64,000 bases of DNA from Vibrio sp. SCSIO 43137 (GTDB lineage Bacteria; Pseudomonadota; Gammaproteobacteria; Enterobacterales; Vibrionaceae), in the NCBI RefSeq assembly GCF_028201475.1, contig NZ_CP116383.1, positions 620,001 to 684,000 of the forward strand, given 5' to 3'. Below the pieces are notes generated by a model, which saw only the letters and a program-made list of their open reading frames with translations, ran no database searches and was not told the origin of the DNA. This document shows, piece by piece, positions 50,033 to 59,800 of this stretch. A program made the translations under genes and the position numbers. How positions within the stretch are numbered: the first letter of the stretch is position 1; every line of letters starts with the position of its first letter.

Positions 50033-50929
50033 ATGAAAATAATGTCTTTTGTCAGCAAACTATGTCTTTTAGTCCCGTTTCTGGGAGTCACTATTTCCAC
50101 AGCCTACGCGGCACCAACGCCAGCCGAGTATGGTGTGGTACTTAACCTTTCCGGTAAACAACGCATGTTGTCGCAGAAAATGTCTAAGGAAGTGGCACTG
50201 GTTGCTTTAGGGGTTGAGGCAGAAAACAACCTTAAAAATCTGGCTGCCACTTCGTCTCTGTTTGATAAAACCCTGAAAGGATTGAGAGACGGAGATAACT
50301 CACTTGGTTTACCTGCTACAGAAAGCAAACGTATTTTGCGCCAGTTAACTAAAGTGGATGAGATTTGGGCGGGCTTTTATCCGGTAGTGAAACAGATCAT
50401 TGCATCGAAAACTGTGAATGAACAACAGCTTGATAGCATTGCCAAACAGAATCTGCCGTTGTTGAAGCAGATGAACAAAGCGGTAGGTTTATATGAAAAA
50501 GACGCGAAAAAAACCGGTCTGAAATCCGCACCGGGGCTGGCTGCCACCCTTAACTTGTCGGGTAAGCAGCGTATGTTGTCGCAGAAAATGAGCAAAGAGT
50601 ACTTTTTGATTGCCTTGGGCTATCAGGTCGAAGATAACAAACTGAACCTGCTGGAAACCTACTCCCTGTTCGATCGTACCCTGAAAGGCCTCAAAGATGG
50701 TGACGATACGTTGGATCTGCCCGGAACTAAACCGGAGCATATTCGCCAGCAATTAGATGTGGTTAACGGCTTATGGCAGGAGTTCCAGCCATTGGTGGCA
50801 GAAGGGGCTGCCCATAGTAGTGCCGGAATGAGTTCAGAGCAGGTAGGGCAGATTGCACGCCTTAACTTACCACTGCTGAAGGAGATGAATGCGGCGGTTC
50901 AGCTTTATGAGGCGGAAGCGGCGAAGTAA
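50033..50929 (+). CDS. Secreted protein with two tandem PilJ/NarX-like sensor repeats
   Basis: 298 aa, no membrane helix after the signal peptide. Residues 1-26 form a Sec signal ending AYA. Two homologous halves follow; each opens with the same LNLSGKQRMLSQKMSKE (residues 37-53 and 173-189) and continues with SLFD.TLKGL.DGD..L.LP and a closing LPLLK.MN.AV.LYE. This matches the helical-bundle domain found at the N terminus of PilJ and NarX sensors. Without a membrane anchor it should be a periplasmic ligand-binding protein. The next gene, 40 bp downstream, is a chemoreceptor, the probable partner (inferred). Confidence 0.82.
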   Translation: MKIMSFVSKLCLLVPFLGVTISTAYAAPTPAEYGVVLNLSGKQRMLSQKMSKEVALVALGVEAENNLKNLAATSSLFDKTLKGLRDGDNSLGLPATESKRILRQLTKVDEIWAGFYPVVKQIIASKTVNEQQLDSIAKQNLPLLKQMNKAVGLYEKDAKKTGLKSAPGLAATLNLSGKQRMLSQKMSKEYFLIALGYQVEDNKLNLLETYSLFDRTLKGLKDGDDTLDLPGTKPEHIRQQLDVVNGLWQEFQPLVAEGAAHSSAGMSSEQVGQIARLNLPLLKEMNAAVQLYEAEAAK

Positions 50930-50969
50930 TGCAAGTGATTGTTACAGCTAACCAGAGCAAGGAGGGCTT

Positions 50970-52646
50970 ATGCTGATAAGAACAAAACTGATAGCCATTG
51001 GTCTCTTTCTGTTTATCACCCTTATCGGTGTGGGAATTGCCGCTAAGCTTTCCTTCTCTACGTTAACTAAGGACTTTGAGCAGGTGGTTCTTGGTGCAAC
51101 AGACAGTGCCGAGAGTGCTCAGTTGGCCAGTGAAGGCGCTAACAGCGGCAGTCAACAACTGGCTGATATCAATACAGATATGCTACAGATAGTGGATGGT
51201 ATTAAAACCGCCAATCAGCGTAATAAACTTATCAGTAAAAAAGTGGAAGATATCAGTGCCACATTAGGTGAACTGATGGAAACCATTGATGAGTTATCGG
51301 AAGAGGTATATGACGAAGAAGCTCTGGCGATTCTTGAGGAAGTAAGCGACGAAGTCGGCGATATTGACGAGCGCCTTAAACGGGAGGCTTTGCTCAACAT
51401 TATGGCTTCTTCAGAAGCGCTGGATAAGTTTGCTGAGCGAATTGGTAGTGAAGCCAGTCAGGTTGATGCCCTGAACAGCTACCTGAAGCTTCAGGTGGAT
51501 ATTAGTGAGTCGAGCAGCGCCAGCAGTGAGTCGATACAGGCTCTGGCTCATCAGTCATCTCAGAATATCATCTGGCAGGAAAAGCTAATAGTTTACTCCC
51601 TGGTTGCCTTGGCATTTTCTGCCCTGATCATCACTTTTATTATTGTTAAAGTGATTGTTCTCCCTATCAATAAAACTGTTAAGCTGATGAAAAACATCGG
51701 TGAAGGGGAAGGGGACCTGACCCAGAGGCTGGAAGTATCCGGTAAGGATGAAATGGCATTAATCGCTATGGCGTTTAACCAGTTTGTCAGCAGGATACAG
51801 CATCTGATAGAGGATATTTCTGAGTCAACGGAGCAGCTTCGCCGTTTATCCGGTGAAACGCTGATGGCAATGCAGGAAGGCGATCAGGCAATGCGAAGTC
51901 AGCAGAGTGAAGTTGAACAAATCGCTACCGCGGTGAGTGAGATGAATGCCACCTCGCAGGATGTGGCTGAGAATGCCAATCTGGCAGAGGGAGCGTCACT
52001 TGAGGTGAATCAACATACTCAGTCTGGTCAGAAAGTGGTTGGTGAAGCGGTCAACTCGGTTACTCACCTGGTGGATGAAGTAGAAAATGCGGTGCAGGTT
52101 ATCGGCCAGCTTAGTGATAAATCGACATCGGTAAATTCTGTGGTGGACGTGATTCAGTCCGTTTCTGAGCAGACCAACCTGCTGGCACTTAATGCCGCCA
52201 TTGAAGCAGCAAGAGCCGGAGAGCACGGTCGTGGTTTTGCCGTAGTTGCAGATGAAGTACGAGCACTAGCAGCTAAGGTAGAGAGCAGCACATCTGATAT
52301 CCGGGATATCATAGATGAAATGCTCTCAATGACGGATAAAGCAGTAACCGTTATGGAGTCAAGCAGAGAGGTCAGCAATGAAACTCTTGAAGGCTCAAAT
52401 CAGGCGAGTGAAGCTCTCAGTGCTATCACCAATGCCATGCATACAGTGATTGATATGAATGCCCAGATCACCGGCTCCGCTAATGAGCAGAGAGGCGTGA
52501 CAGAACAATTGAACCAGAGAATCTCTCAGGTACATGAGCTCTCTAATCACACCTCAATTCAGCTATCGAGAACACTGGCGACCTGCCAGTCACTGGATGA
52601 AATCAGCCAGCACCTGTCAGGAAAGCTCCAGCAGTTTAAGGTGTGA
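50970..52646 (+). CDS. Methyl-accepting chemotaxis protein with helical periplasmic region
   Basis: 558 aa. Membrane helix 1 at about 7-29, a highly acidic helical/coiled-coil periplasmic region (30-205, with [28 protein letters not shown]), membrane helix 2 at about 206-232, HAMP ([27 protein letters not shown]), then the signalling hairpin with [43 protein letters not shown] precedes the ATG. No recognised ligand domain; its operon partner is the tandem PilJ-like secreted protein, which may present the ligand. Confidence 0.9.
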   Translation: MLIRTKLIAIGLFLFITLIGVGIAAKLSFSTLTKDFEQVVLGATDSAESAQLASEGANSGSQQLADINTDMLQIVDGIKTANQRNKLISKKVEDISATLGELMETIDELSEEVYDEEALAILEEVSDEVGDIDERLKREALLNIMASSEALDKFAERIGSEASQVDALNSYLKLQVDISESSSASSESIQALAHQSSQNIIWQEKLIVYSLVALAFSALIITFIIVKVIVLPINKTVKLMKNIGEGEGDLTQRLEVSGKDEMALIAMAFNQFVSRIQHLIEDISESTEQLRRLSGETLMAMQEGDQAMRSQQSEVEQIATAVSEMNATSQDVAENANLAEGASLEVNQHTQSGQKVVGEAVNSVTHLVDEVENAVQVIGQLSDKSTSVNSVVDVIQSVSEQTNLLALNAAIEAARAGEHGRGFAVVADEVRALAAKVESSTSDIRDIIDEMLSMTDKAVTVMESSREVSNETLEGSNQASEALSAITNAMHTVIDMNAQITGSANEQRGVTEQLNQRISQVHELSNHTSIQLSRTLATCQSLDEISQHLSGKLQQFKV

Positions 52647-52678
52647 TATCTGAGTATTCAGGCCAATAGTTATAGTCG

Positions 52679-54130
52679 CTATTGGTCGCTAACTGCCATT
52701 TTTACAGCATTATAAGCACCGTCGTAGATACCGATGGACTGGGCATCAAGAATGCTTTTGCACATCTGTTCCACTATGCTCGGGTCATCGAGCATCAGAT
52801 GAAGCATCTGCACAACCTCTTCAACGGTCTCGAACTCAATAGTGCCGTCGCCCAGCTCTGAAGCCCTTAAAGCTCCATAGGCTTCATGACCACCGACGCG
52901 CTTAATCAACAGCTTGGGGACTGGATAGAATGCCAGTTCACTTGGTTTTGTCACCATAATGTCCGTTGCCCGCATTAACAGATTGGTAGTGTATACCGCA
53001 CTGTAAATATCCTGATTATGGAAGGCGTAAATACCGCTGATGTCACTGTCCCGTGCCATTTCGGCAAACTCTTCCGTTCCCTGCCAATTATTATCAAAGC
53101 AGTTTGAGACTTGTTCCAGCTCCGGTATCTCTTTACACAATGACTGCCAGATCTCTTTGTAGTCACCAACATTGATCAACAGGCAGACTTTGTTCTCTTT
53201 AACCAGAGGCATCATCTGGCAAATGATCTGTTTATAGATGCCAAACTGAGCTCCGGCACCACCAACGGTCAGAAGAACTCTGATGGATTCATGACCATTT
53301 GCCCTGCTGACACGTTTACGGCAGTCTTCGGCAAGATCTGCTAGTAACTCATGATCGATAAAATGGCCGGCGCAATGAATATCTGCGGCAGGCATTGGAG
53401 CGTTTTTCTTGTTATCACTCATTCCTTTTAGCATACGGTAGCCGAAATAACTTGATGGTGTCTGCACCAGATGTGTTGCTCCTTCGGCCAGATGCAGCGC
53501 CATAGGCCAGTTATCCGGAACAATATTGATAACATTTTTCAGTCCGGCATGAACCGCAGCCTGAGCCGGCCAGGTATGAGTGGCGATAAATGGCATCTCT
53601 TTTGGCAGGTTGCCATAAACAGGTGTCATTAGCTCAGCGACCTTTTGGTCCACGGCGTTATAACTGAGTTTACGGAAGCCTTCGCTGTTGAGTTTTTCCC
53701 AATAGAGCTTATTAAACAGAGGGATTTTCTGCGATAGGCGGGAACCGAGGGAGTAGAGCTTGTTCAGGTGAGCAATGACTTTACCGCCGGTAGTTTCCTG
53801 ATAAGCATTGAGATCAAACCAGTAAGGCTGGTAACCCAGATGATGAGCAACAGAGGCGATAGCCATTGAGATGCGGTAGTGGCCATATCCCATGCGGATA
53901 TTACCGACAAGAATCCCTTTTGGATTCCACTGATGTGAACTGTCGTTTTCTATAGTTATGTTCTCAATTCCAAGGTGAGAATGGAGCGTCGGGTTGGCTT
54001 TAGCGGAGAGCGGATAGTTTATCAGGCTGTCGTCGCCAAACTTTTTTCTGTATCTGGCCTTGGTTTTTACTGCTTTGTTTATTGTTGAACTCTTTTGCGG
54101 ATTACCAAAAACAGTACTGGAACGATCCAT
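52679..54130 (-). CDS. Glycosyltransferase-like protein (MurG/MGDG-synthase fold)
   Basis: 483 aa from ATG 54130, which has AAGG eight bases upstream; a GTG at 54136 in frame is too close to that site. The N-terminal half holds a glycine-rich GNIRMGYGHYRISMAIASVAHHLGY, like the GxGHxR loop of MurG and diacylglycerol glycosyltransferases. The C-terminal half has LLTVGGAGAQFG and TKPSELAFYPVPKLLIKRVGGHE, which resembles the nucleotide-sugar site of GT-B enzymes. No signal peptide. It is divergent from the galactoside operon and shares its control region. Substrate and product unknown; I do not recognise a named family. Confidence 0.65.
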   Translation of the reverse strand: MDRSSTVFGNPQKSSTINKAVKTKARYRKKFGDDSLINYPLSAKANPTLHSHLGIENITIENDSSHQWNPKGILVGNIRMGYGHYRISMAIASVAHHLGYQPYWFDLNAYQETTGGKVIAHLNKLYSLGSRLSQKIPLFNKLYWEKLNSEGFRKLSYNAVDQKVAELMTPVYGNLPKEMPFIATHTWPAQAAVHAGLKNVINIVPDNWPMALHLAEGATHLVQTPSSYFGYRMLKGMSDNKKNAPMPAADIHCAGHFIDHELLADLAEDCRKRVSRANGHESIRVLLTVGGAGAQFGIYKQIICQMMPLVKENKVCLLINVGDYKEIWQSLCKEIPELEQVSNCFDNNWQGTEEFAEMARDSDISGIYAFHNQDIYSAVYTTNLLMRATDIMVTKPSELAFYPVPKLLIKRVGGHEAYGALRASELGDGTIEFETVEEVVQMLHLMLDDPSIVEQMCKSILDAQSIGIYDGAYNAVKMAVSDQ

Positions 54131-54151
54131 AGTCACTACCTTGCGTATTAA

Positions 54152-54174
54152 TAATGTGAATTCGATTCACATTA
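54152..54174 (-). promoter_or_regulatory. TetR-type operator A (glycosyltransferase side)
   Basis: A perfect 23-bp palindrome TAATGTGAAT-N3-ATTCACATTA lies 22 bp upstream of the glycosyltransferase start. The half-sites are TGTGA and TCACA spaced by 7, one more than a CRP site. Confidence 0.78.
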
Positions 54175-54188
54175 TTGTGCGAGAGAGG

Positions 54189-54224
54189 TTGCAGGAAAGT
54201 CAAAAGGTGAATTATATTCACATT
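54189..54224 (+). promoter_or_regulatory. Hydrolase-operon promoter with overlapping operator B
   Basis: TTGCAG-N18-TATATT (54189-54218) is the best promoter. Operator B, GGTGAAT-tat-ATTCACA (54206-54222), covers the -10, so a bound repressor would exclude RNA polymerase. Centre to operator A is 51 bp. Confidence 0.7.
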
Positions 54225-54265
54225 TAAAAATGAGTGTGTATTCACAAAAGTTCGGACAGTGTGCT

Positions 54266-55228
54266 ATGAAGACAATAGAGAAGATCGCCGGTAGTTTTGG
54301 CAGAGAGATTGCCCTGCGACATTGGCGCATCAGGCATCAACAACCGCGTCTGGTGGTGGTACTGAGCCATGGAATGGGAGAGCATATCGACAGGTATGAT
54401 CCTTTTGCTCAGTTCTGCAACAGTAAAGATATTGTTGTACTGGGACTGAACCACAGAGGCCATGGGGAAGAGACTTCTCACCTTGGGCATTTTGATGATG
54501 AACAGGGCTGGATAAAGCTACTCGGTGATCTGGACAATGTGGTCGACTTTTCCCTTGAGCAATACGCCTGCCCGGTAGTGCTGCTTGGTCACAGCATGGG
54601 TTCTTTTGCTGCCCGCCATTACGCCATTCTGCACGGAAAAAAACTGTCCGGCCTGATTTTGTGTGGCTCTGATTACCGGCAACCTCCTCTGTTCAGGCTG
54701 GCGTCAGCAATTGCTTCCGCTCAAGTGACACTGTTCGGCAAGAGGCACCCTTCATGGCTGATGGAACTACTGAGCTTCGGCAGTTTTAATCTAAGGGTTT
54801 CTAAGCCGAGAACCCGGTATGACTGGTTAAACCGGGTTGATTCAGAGGTAGATAAATACATCCGGGATCCTTTCTGTGGAGGACGTAGCTCTGCTCAATT
54901 CTGGGTTGATTTTATGTCTGCACTGGCATGGTCAAGTAAACTATCTCATCTGAAACTTATTCCTCAGGAGCTGCCTGTCCTCGTTGCTTCCGGTGATGCC
55001 GACCCTGTTTCCCGAATGGGGAAAGGAGCAGAGGCGCTTACAAGTGCCCTTAGTCGCGCCGGGCTGAACAGTGTTGTTGTCAAACTCTACCCTGAAGCAA
55101 GGCATGAGCTGCTTTTAGAGCAAAACCGCACAGAGGTTTATCAGGATATTTATCGATGGCTTGAACTGTCGGGCATTGCAGAGGCTTCTGCTTCAGAAAC
55201 CTATGACAAGAAAAAGAGCAACGGATAA
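54266..55228 (+). CDS. Alpha/beta hydrolase, monoacylglycerol-lipase/lysophospholipase type
   Basis: 320 aa serine hydrolase. The nucleophile elbow is GHSMGS, preceded by LSHGMGEHIDRYDPFAQF and LNHRGHGE typical of Hydrolase_4 lipases; the acid is probably in ASGDADPVS and the His in EARHELLLE. No signal peptide, so it acts in the cytoplasm. The ATG at 54266 is preferred to the one at 54230, which would lie five bases from the predicted transcription start without a ribosome site. First gene of the symporter/galactosidase/TetR operon, suggesting it removes an acyl group from an imported galactoside (inferred). Confidence 0.82.
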   Translation: MKTIEKIAGSFGREIALRHWRIRHQQPRLVVVLSHGMGEHIDRYDPFAQFCNSKDIVVLGLNHRGHGEETSHLGHFDDEQGWIKLLGDLDNVVDFSLEQYACPVVLLGHSMGSFAARHYAILHGKKLSGLILCGSDYRQPPLFRLASAIASAQVTLFGKRHPSWLMELLSFGSFNLRVSKPRTRYDWLNRVDSEVDKYIRDPFCGGRSSAQFWVDFMSALAWSSKLSHLKLIPQELPVLVASGDADPVSRMGKGAEALTSALSRAGLNSVVVKLYPEARHELLLEQNRTEVYQDIYRWLELSGIAEASASETYDKKKSNG

Positions 55229-55239
55229 AGGACAATAAG

Positions 55240-56658
55240 ATGAACTCTAAATGGAAACTAATGCTCTTTTCGCTGGGAAATTTTGGCTGGTGTCTGGCTA
55301 CTTTCTCTTACACCATACTGATTACCTACTTTTACTATCCGCCTGCGACAGAAGCGGGTAGTGCTATTCCGGAATTTATCAGTCGTTCTCCGGTATTTAT
55401 GGGAGTCACGGTTGTCGGGTTAGTGTATGCCCTAAACAGGATACTTGATGCAGTAACGGATCCGATAATTGCCAGCCTCAGCGACCGCTCAACCAGCCGT
55501 TTTGGACGTAGGCGTTTCTTTATGATGCTGAGCTTTGTTCCGACCGGCCTGATGTCGGCTGCAATATTCTTTCCACCTTCAGATACAGCATCACCACTCA
55601 ATATTCTCTGGCTGGTGGTTTGCTGCGTTATCGTGACAGTAAATGTCACCATGTATGTCGTGCCCTATATGTCCCTGATCCCAGAGCTTGGCAGAAGTGA
55701 TCATCAGCGAGTGATGATTTCAACCTTCTGTTCAGTGTCGTGGGCACTGGCTTTTGCACTGGGACAGACTATCTGGGTAATCAAGGATACATTGCAGTCA
55801 ATGGGCTACACAGCTGTGGAGGCTATTCAGTTATCCGTTTCTCTCTTTTCCGTTCTTGGTATTGCTGCCATGCTGATACCGATTCTGATTATTGATGAGA
55901 AGAGAGATTGTCGCGGACATATAAACCAGAATGAGAATATGCTGGCGTCCCTTAAAGGGGCGATGAAATGCCGTAACTTCAGAAACTTTACTATTAGTAA
56001 CGGCTTGGCATTTATGGCCCGCTTCTTTCTGGAAGTCGGTGCAATCTACTATGTCACCATGTTAATGGGGCTAGAGGAGTCGACGGCCTCTCTGGTAATG
56101 ATACTACTCTTTGCCGCCAGTTTTGCCCTGTATCCCGTGGTGGTTCGGTTGTCCCGTAGTTATTCTAAAAAATCTCTATTCCGGCTGGCGTTATTAATTC
56201 AGGGCGTGTTGTTATCCGCCTTTACTTTATGTACCTCGGTTCCTGATCCCGAGCTTTTTGGCTGGTGTTTACTGGCGATTATGCCGTTTCCGTTAGCGAT
56301 TATGGGCATCATTCCTAACGTAATTGTGGCCGATCTGGCGCTGGCTGACGGAGCGCGGACGGGTCAATACCGTGAGGCGATGTTCTTTGGCGCTAATATG
56401 TTTGCCTATAAAGCGGCCACTTCATTTACTGCCCTGTTATTCCCTTCCATTATCATTATTGGTTCTTTTGCCGGTAGCGACTCACCGGAGCCCACCATAA
56501 CGGGGGTTACTATCTCTGCGGCGGTAGCCGGCTGTCTGGCTTTCTGTGGGGTATTTATTATGCGTAAGTATGATGAGCAGGAAGTGAAATCCATGATTCA
56601 GAGTGAAAGCTCTGAGCTGGGGGCGACTGATAAACAACTACTAACGGAGCCATTGTGA
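55240..56658 (+). CDS. GPH-family sugar:cation symporter (MelB-like)
   Basis: 472 aa with about 12 membrane helices. The GPH hallmark is ALNRILDAVTDPIIASLSDRSTSRFGRRRFFM in the first cytoplasmic loop, which carries the Asp residues of the cation site. The family imports galactosides, pentosides or glucuronides with Na+ or H+. It lies 11 bp after the hydrolase and 4 bp before the alpha-galactosidase, so an alpha-galactoside is the expected cargo. AAGGA precedes the ATG. Confidence 0.9.
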   Translation: MNSKWKLMLFSLGNFGWCLATFSYTILITYFYYPPATEAGSAIPEFISRSPVFMGVTVVGLVYALNRILDAVTDPIIASLSDRSTSRFGRRRFFMMLSFVPTGLMSAAIFFPPSDTASPLNILWLVVCCVIVTVNVTMYVVPYMSLIPELGRSDHQRVMISTFCSVSWALAFALGQTIWVIKDTLQSMGYTAVEAIQLSVSLFSVLGIAAMLIPILIIDEKRDCRGHINQNENMLASLKGAMKCRNFRNFTISNGLAFMARFFLEVGAIYYVTMLMGLEESTASLVMILLFAASFALYPVVVRLSRSYSKKSLFRLALLIQGVLLSAFTLCTSVPDPELFGWCLLAIMPFPLAIMGIIPNVIVADLALADGARTGQYREAMFFGANMFAYKAATSFTALLFPSIIIIGSFAGSDSPEPTITGVTISAAVAGCLAFCGVFIMRKYDEQEVKSMIQSESSELGATDKQLLTEPL

Positions 56659-56662
56659 AGGG

Positions 56663-59029
56663 ATGATTCATTACTGCGACAATAATAAGCTGTTTCATCT
56701 TCAGACTGAATCCACAAGCTACATTCTGAAGGTGTCGGATTTTGGTCATCTGCTAAATCTTTACTTCGGCGAAAGGCTGTCTCACCGTAGCAATCTGGAT
56801 GTTCTGGATCACCAGTATCAGGCTTTACTGGGTTCAACAACGGCATATTCTCAGCAGGATCCCCGTTATACATTAGAGACTCAGAAGCTTGAGGTAAGCA
56901 CTAACGGTAAAGGAGATTATCGTGATGCCAGTCTGCATCTGACTTTCAGTTCTGACGGCAGTACGGTGTCCGATTTTCTTTATCACTCCCATAAAATCCT
57001 TGATGAGAAACCGCAACCAGAGGGGCTACCCGCCACACATAGCACAGAAGATGGTGATATCAGCCTGATTATCCGCCTGAAGGAGGCGGTTCACGATATT
57101 TATCTGGATCTGCATTACACCTGTTTTTCTGATTCAAATGTTATTAGCCGTCGCATTGAAGTACACAATGAAAGTGATACAGACGTGACGCTGAACAAGG
57201 CGATGAGCTTTAATCTGGATCTGGATTTACAGCAGGCGCACGAGGTTGTGCACCTTACCGGAAAATGGATAGCAGAAGGTGATGTGCAGCGCGAGCCTGT
57301 CAGTAAAGGTTTACTGGTTCTGGATAGCAAGCGCGGAGTCAGTAGTAGTCAGCATGCCCCTTATCTGGCGCTTGTTTCACAACAATGCGATGAGTTTCAC
57401 GGAAGCTGTTACGGCTTTGGCCTGCTATACAGCGGCAATTTTAAAACCCAGCTAGAACGCTCCCCGTACGAGCAACTAAGAGTGAGTATGGGCATCTCCG
57501 ATTTTGATTTCAACTGGCCGCTTAAACCGGGGGAGTGCTTCTCGGCACCAGAGGCGGTAATGACTTACAGTGGCTCCGGACTGAACGCAATGAGCCGTAA
57601 TTTACATCATTGTGTAAACCATCATGTTGTTCAGCCGCGCTGGAAAGAGTGTCCAAGACCTGTTCAGGTAAACAACTGGGAGGCAACTTACTTTGATTTC
57701 GATAGCAGTAAGTTACAGACCCTTGCCCGTAAGGCGAAGAATCTGGGTGTTGAGCTATTTGTTCTGGATGATGGTTGGTTTGGCAAGCGGGATGATGACA
57801 GTAGCAGTCTGGGGGATTGGTTCGATCACGCAACTAAACTAACTGGTGGAGTAGAAAGGCTGGCAAATAAAATCCGTCAGCAAGGGCTGGAGTTTGGTAT
57901 CTGGGTTGAGCCGGAAATGATCTCTCCTGTTAGCCAGTTGTATAAACAGCACCCTGAATGGGCGATGACAGTTCCGGGACGGGTCGCCTCTCTTGGACGT
58001 AATCAGCTGGTTCTTGATCTCTCCAATCCGGAGGTTGTCGATTACCTGTATCAACAATTGAGTGACCTGTTCCGCCGCACTAAGGCCAGTTATGTTAAAT
58101 GGGATCACAACCGAAACCTGAGTGATGTCTATGCACCGGCTCGGGGCAGGGATCAGCAACACAGCCTCTATCACAGCTATGTTCTTGGTTTGTATCGCTT
58201 ATTGTTTCGTCTTCAGCAGAGTTTTCCGGATATTTTGTTTGAAAACTGCTCAAGTGGTGGTAACCGGTTTGATTTGGGTATGAGTTACTTTATGCCTCAG
58301 ACATGGATCAGTGATAACACTGATGCCCATGCACGGGTAGCGATTCAGAAGGGCTTTTCATATTTTATGCCGCCTTCCACCATGAGTGCTCATGTTTCCG
58401 GACGTCCTTCTCATCAGGCACTTCGTCAGATCCCTATCGAAACTCGTTTTAATGTGGCGGCTTTTGCCAATCTGGGTTATCAGTTGGATCTGACTAAACT
58501 GACCAAGTTTGAACAGCAGGTCATTGCACGGCAGGTGGCTTTCTATAAGAAGCACCGGAAGCTACTTCAGTTTGGCCGGTTTTACCGGCTTGAAACTCCG
58601 CAGGGAGAAGGTTGGTTAGTAATAAATGCTGAACAGACCGAAGCCTTAATGGGACTGTTTCAGGCACAACAGCCATGTAATGGTGAGCTTGAACGGGTTC
58701 GCCTGCCAATGCTTAATGCGGAGTGCGAGTACCTTATTCAGTCGAGGGAGCAGTTCCAGAATATCCGTCAGTTCGGCAGCCTGATTAATGAGCATATTCC
58801 TATCCGTATTAAAGACAGGGGCGTGTTGCACGGTGTGGTCGCGAATCATGTTTTACACCCCGTCACTCAGGAGGAGTACCGCTTATTCGGAGATCAACTG
58901 GCCAGTTTTGGTTTACCGCTGAAGAGCCAGTTTCTGGGTACAGAGTTAACTGAGAGTGTGAGGTTTATGGGAGATTACGGTTCACGAATGTATCTTTTGC
59001 AGCTTTGCCAAGATCAATCAAGGGAGTAG
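56663..59029 (+). CDS. GH36 alpha-galactosidase
   Basis: 788 aa, full length for the large GH36 type. An N-terminal beta-sandwich (1-330) precedes the barrel: NNWEATYFDFDSSKL, VLDDGWFGKRDDD, the nucleophile Asp481 in VKWDHNR, the substrate-binding ENCSSGGNRFD, and the acid/base Asp551 in WISDNTDAHAR. No signal peptide, so the sugar is cut after import. It starts 4 bp after the symporter stop with GAAGGG upstream, and the TetR gene follows. The oligosaccharide specificity is not readable. Confidence 0.95.
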   Translation: MIHYCDNNKLFHLQTESTSYILKVSDFGHLLNLYFGERLSHRSNLDVLDHQYQALLGSTTAYSQQDPRYTLETQKLEVSTNGKGDYRDASLHLTFSSDGSTVSDFLYHSHKILDEKPQPEGLPATHSTEDGDISLIIRLKEAVHDIYLDLHYTCFSDSNVISRRIEVHNESDTDVTLNKAMSFNLDLDLQQAHEVVHLTGKWIAEGDVQREPVSKGLLVLDSKRGVSSSQHAPYLALVSQQCDEFHGSCYGFGLLYSGNFKTQLERSPYEQLRVSMGISDFDFNWPLKPGECFSAPEAVMTYSGSGLNAMSRNLHHCVNHHVVQPRWKECPRPVQVNNWEATYFDFDSSKLQTLARKAKNLGVELFVLDDGWFGKRDDDSSSLGDWFDHATKLTGGVERLANKIRQQGLEFGIWVEPEMISPVSQLYKQHPEWAMTVPGRVASLGRNQLVLDLSNPEVVDYLYQQLSDLFRRTKASYVKWDHNRNLSDVYAPARGRDQQHSLYHSYVLGLYRLLFRLQQSFPDILFENCSSGGNRFDLGMSYFMPQTWISDNTDAHARVAIQKGFSYFMPPSTMSAHVSGRPSHQALRQIPIETRFNVAAFANLGYQLDLTKLTKFEQQVIARQVAFYKKHRKLLQFGRFYRLETPQGEGWLVINAEQTEALMGLFQAQQPCNGELERVRLPMLNAECEYLIQSREQFQNIRQFGSLINEHIPIRIKDRGVLHGVVANHVLHPVTQEEYRLFGDQLASFGLPLKSQFLGTELTESVRFMGDYGSRMYLLQLCQDQSRE

Positions 59030-59034
59030 AATAC

Positions 59035-59685
59035 GTGTTTTCAGACAGCCGGAAAAGAAGCATTACAAATATGGACTTATCTCAGGTAACAAATCGAAGA
59101 AACCCCAGCCAGGCGCGGAGCAAGGAGCGGGTATCGGCTATTCTGCAAGTGGTGAAAGAACTTATAGAGGAGAAAGGTATTAATAACCTGAAAGTGTCTG
59201 AAGTTGCCCACAGAGCAAATACTTCTCCTGGATCAATCTATCAGTACTTCAAAAATAAACAGTCCATTATTATTGCTTTAGCTGAACATTACATGGAACA
59301 AATTCATACCATTCTGGATGACAACCTTGCCCATCTTGAAAGTGTCGATTCTATGGCAGTGATGCTGGCGAGAAACTTTGATGATATTCATCAGTTGCAT
59401 GTCAGGGAGTCAGCTCTTCGTCAAATCTGGTTTGAGTCTATTGATCCCAAACTGAACAAGCTGGCAATGATTGATTGCCAGGTAAATACAGACAGAATTT
59501 ATAAGAAGCTAATTCAGGTAGCAGAACCGAAAGACAGAGAGAAACTGAAGAAGTTTATTCTGTTAATGAGCGTACAGTTTGGCTCCGTTATGCAGATCTG
59601 CTTTCAGGAAGGTGAGCAGAGTGTCGCTGACTACCGGGATATTTATATTCAGAATATCAGCCGTTCAATTCAGGATTACTTTTAA
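59035..59685 (+). CDS. TetR-family repressor of the galactoside cluster
   Basis: 216 aa from a GTG at 59035, which has AGGGAG at the right distance; an ATG at 59071 is the alternative. The N-terminal helix-turn-helix (ARSKERVSAILQVVKELIEEKGINNLKVSEVAHRANTSPGSIYQYFKNKQSIIIALAEHY) is classic TetR; the ligand domain is unassigned. It is the last gene of the hydrolase-symporter-galactosidase operon, and the same palindrome occurs at both control regions, so it most likely represses the whole cluster and its own operon. Inducer unknown. Confidence 0.88.
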   Translation: MFSDSRKRSITNMDLSQVTNRRNPSQARSKERVSAILQVVKELIEEKGINNLKVSEVAHRANTSPGSIYQYFKNKQSIIIALAEHYMEQIHTILDDNLAHLESVDSMAVMLARNFDDIHQLHVRESALRQIWFESIDPKLNKLAMIDCQVNTDRIYKKLIQVAEPKDREKLKKFILLMSVQFGSVMQICFQEGEQSVADYRDIYIQNISRSIQDYF

Positions 59686-59723
59686 GTGTAGTTCTAGCCT
59701 ACTTCATTGATTATCTTACCTTT

Positions 59724-59747
59724 AAGGCCTGTGAAAACAGGCCTTTT
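59724..59747 (+). terminator. Terminator after tetR
   Basis: AAGGCCTGT-gaaa-ACAGGCCTT with a T run, 38 bp after the stop. Confidence 0.88.
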
Positions 59748-59800
59748 TCATTGCTGAATAACTTTCTTCTTTAACAGAAATCTGTAGCTAGCTCACATAA

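Noticed and set aside
49825..50145. 106-codon frame before the PilJ-repeat protein
   Set aside because: It overlaps the signal peptide of a better-supported gene in a different frame and shows no recognisable domain.
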